14,915 bases of DNA, from the NCBI GenBank assembly GCA_002338715.1, contig DDIR01000016.1:26813-41727 (forward strand). Reading direction: 5' to 3'. The notes under the pieces were generated by a model. The model had not been told where the DNA came from, made no database searches, and saw nothing but the letters and a program-made list of their open reading frames with translations. Source of the stretch: Phycisphaerales bacterium UBA1845 (lineage in GTDB: Bacteria; Planctomycetota; Phycisphaerae; UBA1845). Positions 13,910 to 14,915 of this stretch are shown piece after piece. Each line of letters starts with the position of its first letter. Positions within the stretch are counted from its first letter, which is position 1. A program made the position numbers and the translations under genes.

Positions 13910-14915
13910 ATGACCGAGATTGAATCCAAAGCAAAAGCCGCCCGCGACGCCTCGTTTGTGTTGGCGTCGCTGTCGACGGACGCGAAGAACCGGGTGCTTC
14001 TGGACCTGGCTGATCGGCTGACCAGCGAGCGAGCGGCGATCCTCGAAGCCAACCGCAAGGACATGGAAGAAGCCCGCGCGTCGGACCTTTCGTTTGCGAA
14101 GCTCAAGCGGTTGGAATTGACTGAGTCGCTTTTGGATCAGATGGCCGACGGCTTGCGACAGATTGTGGACCTTCCCGATCCGATCGGGCAGGTGGTTAAG
14201 GAAAGCAAGACAGCGGCTGGCCTTGAGGTGCGGAAGGTTCGTATTCCGCTGGGTGTGATCGCGATGATTTACGAGTCGCGCCCGAATGTGACGGTGGACG
14301 CGTTTGGTTTGTGTTTCAAAGCCGGGAACGCTTGTTTCCTCAAGGGCGGTAAGGAAGCGGCCTACTCCAATGCGGCGCTGGCCGAGTTGGCTCGGGCGGC
14401 GCTGCGGGCGAGCAACCTGCCGGAAGCGGCGGTCGAAGTGATGACGACCAACGACCGCGACGCGATCCGCGAACTTTTGACGATGGATCAGTATCTCGAT
14501 CTTGTGATTCCGCGCGGGGGGACGGCATTGATTCAGTTCGTCCACGAGCATTCGCGCATCCCCATGGTGCAGCATTTCCATGGCGTGTGTCACGTGTATG
14601 TCGACGTCGATGCCGACGCGAAGAAAGCAGTGCCAATCTGTGTCACTGCCAAGACATCTTCGCCGGCGACGTGCAACACGCTCGAATGCGTGCTGATTCA
14701 TGCCGATCGAGCCGACGAGTTGGTCCCGGTCCTCTGCAAGGAATATGCCGATGCCGGTGTCGAAGTGCGTGGTGATGACCGCGTGTGCAAGCTGGCGTCC
14801 AGCGCCGTGGCCGCGACCGACGACGACTGGGGCTGCGAGTATCTCGACTTGATCGTGGCGATGAGGGTGGTGGACAGCCTCGACGATGCGATCGCCCACA
14901 TCCGCCGATATGGGA
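13910..14915 (+). CDS. proA: glutamate-5-semialdehyde dehydrogenase (partial, runs off the window)
   Basis: Second enzyme of proline biosynthesis: NADPH-dependent reduction of glutamyl 5-phosphate to glutamate 5-semialdehyde. The first 335 residues are visible, of about 420 expected; the frame is open to the window edge. Motifs include IPLGVIAMIYESRPNVTVDAFGLCFKAGN (112-140), FLKGGKEA (143-150), IPRGG (200-204), and HGVCHVYVD (224-232). The catalytic cysteine is C255 in SPATCNTLE. All are as expected for gamma-glutamyl phosphate reductase. The start is the ATG at 13910, 29 bases after the proB stop, without a clear Shine-Dalgarno site. Confidence 0.95.
   Translation, partial: MTEIESKAKAARDASFVLASLSTDAKNRVLLDLADRLTSERAAILEANRKDMEEARASDLSFAKLKRLELTESLLDQMADGLRQIVDLPDPIGQVVKESKTAAGLEVRKVRIPLGVIAMIYESRPNVTVDAFGLCFKAGNACFLKGGKEAAYSNAALAELARAALRASNLPEAAVEVMTTNDRDAIRELLTMDQYLDLVIPRGGTALIQFVHEHSRIPMVQHFHGVCHVYVDVDADAKKAVPICVTAKTSSPATCNTLECVLIHADRADELVPVLCKEYADAGVEVRGDDRVCKLASSAVAATDDDWGCEYLDLIVAMRVVDSLDDAIAHIRRYG

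Noticed and set aside
13892..14899. 335-codon open frame on the minus strand opposite proA
   Set aside because: It lies entirely antisense to a clear proA with all motifs. Long antisense frames are common in GC-rich coding DNA, and the translation has no recognisable domain.

Overview
The window reads as chromosomal DNA of a GC-rich, Gram-negative-type (LPS-bearing) bacterium. A planctomycete or relative is my best guess, from the OleC/OleD pair, the LptF/LptG-type genes, frequent weak or absent Shine-Dalgarno sites, and GTAG-headed REP repeats. That taxonomic call is an inference; there is no rRNA or other marker gene here to fix it.

Layout, left to right. (1) Positions 1-1336 (+): the 3' end of oleC and a complete oleD, the last two genes of a probable long-chain olefin (head-to-head hydrocarbon) cluster whose oleA/oleB should lie to the left. 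(2) 1521-2579 (+): a small cupin protein, then a perfect REPIN (two inverted REPs, 1897-1980), then a zinc-ribbon/four-helix membrane protein. (3) 2580-4305: a less GC-rich insert holding a 390-base non-coding stretch with a plausible promoter and operator-like inverted repeat, and a tightly overlapping two-gene unit (a 304-aa soluble protein plus a 143-aa four-helix membrane protein). This is the best candidate for an undescribed accessory, possibly defensive, system. (4) 4381-9586 (-): an array read right to left as lptF-like, lptG-like, tdk, hutI and a YjbR/MmcQ-like gene, with REP and other hairpins between hutI and the yjbR-like gene and at the yjbR-like stop codon. (5) 9753-11498 (+): a bifunctional nucleotidyltransferase/PfkB-kinase protein whose two domains are in the opposite order to classical HldE. 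(6) 11531-12532 (-): class I fructose-1,6-bisphosphatase. (7) 12762-14915 (+): proB and the 5' three quarters of proA, preceded by a perfect 10-bp stem-loop.

Functionally most of the window is housekeeping: LPS export (LptFG), a probable sugar-nucleotide enzyme that may feed LPS or glycan synthesis, thymidine salvage (Tdk), a histidine-degradation enzyme (HutI), gluconeogenesis (Fbp) and proline biosynthesis (ProBA). The accessory interest lies between about 1880 and 4880, where REP-type repeats border genes of unknown function and base composition drops. Hand counts of G+C in sampled 60-base rows gave 21/60 at 2761-2820, 27/60 at 3001-3060, 32/60 at 3181-3240 and 25/60 at 4021-4080, against 39/60 at 13381-13440.
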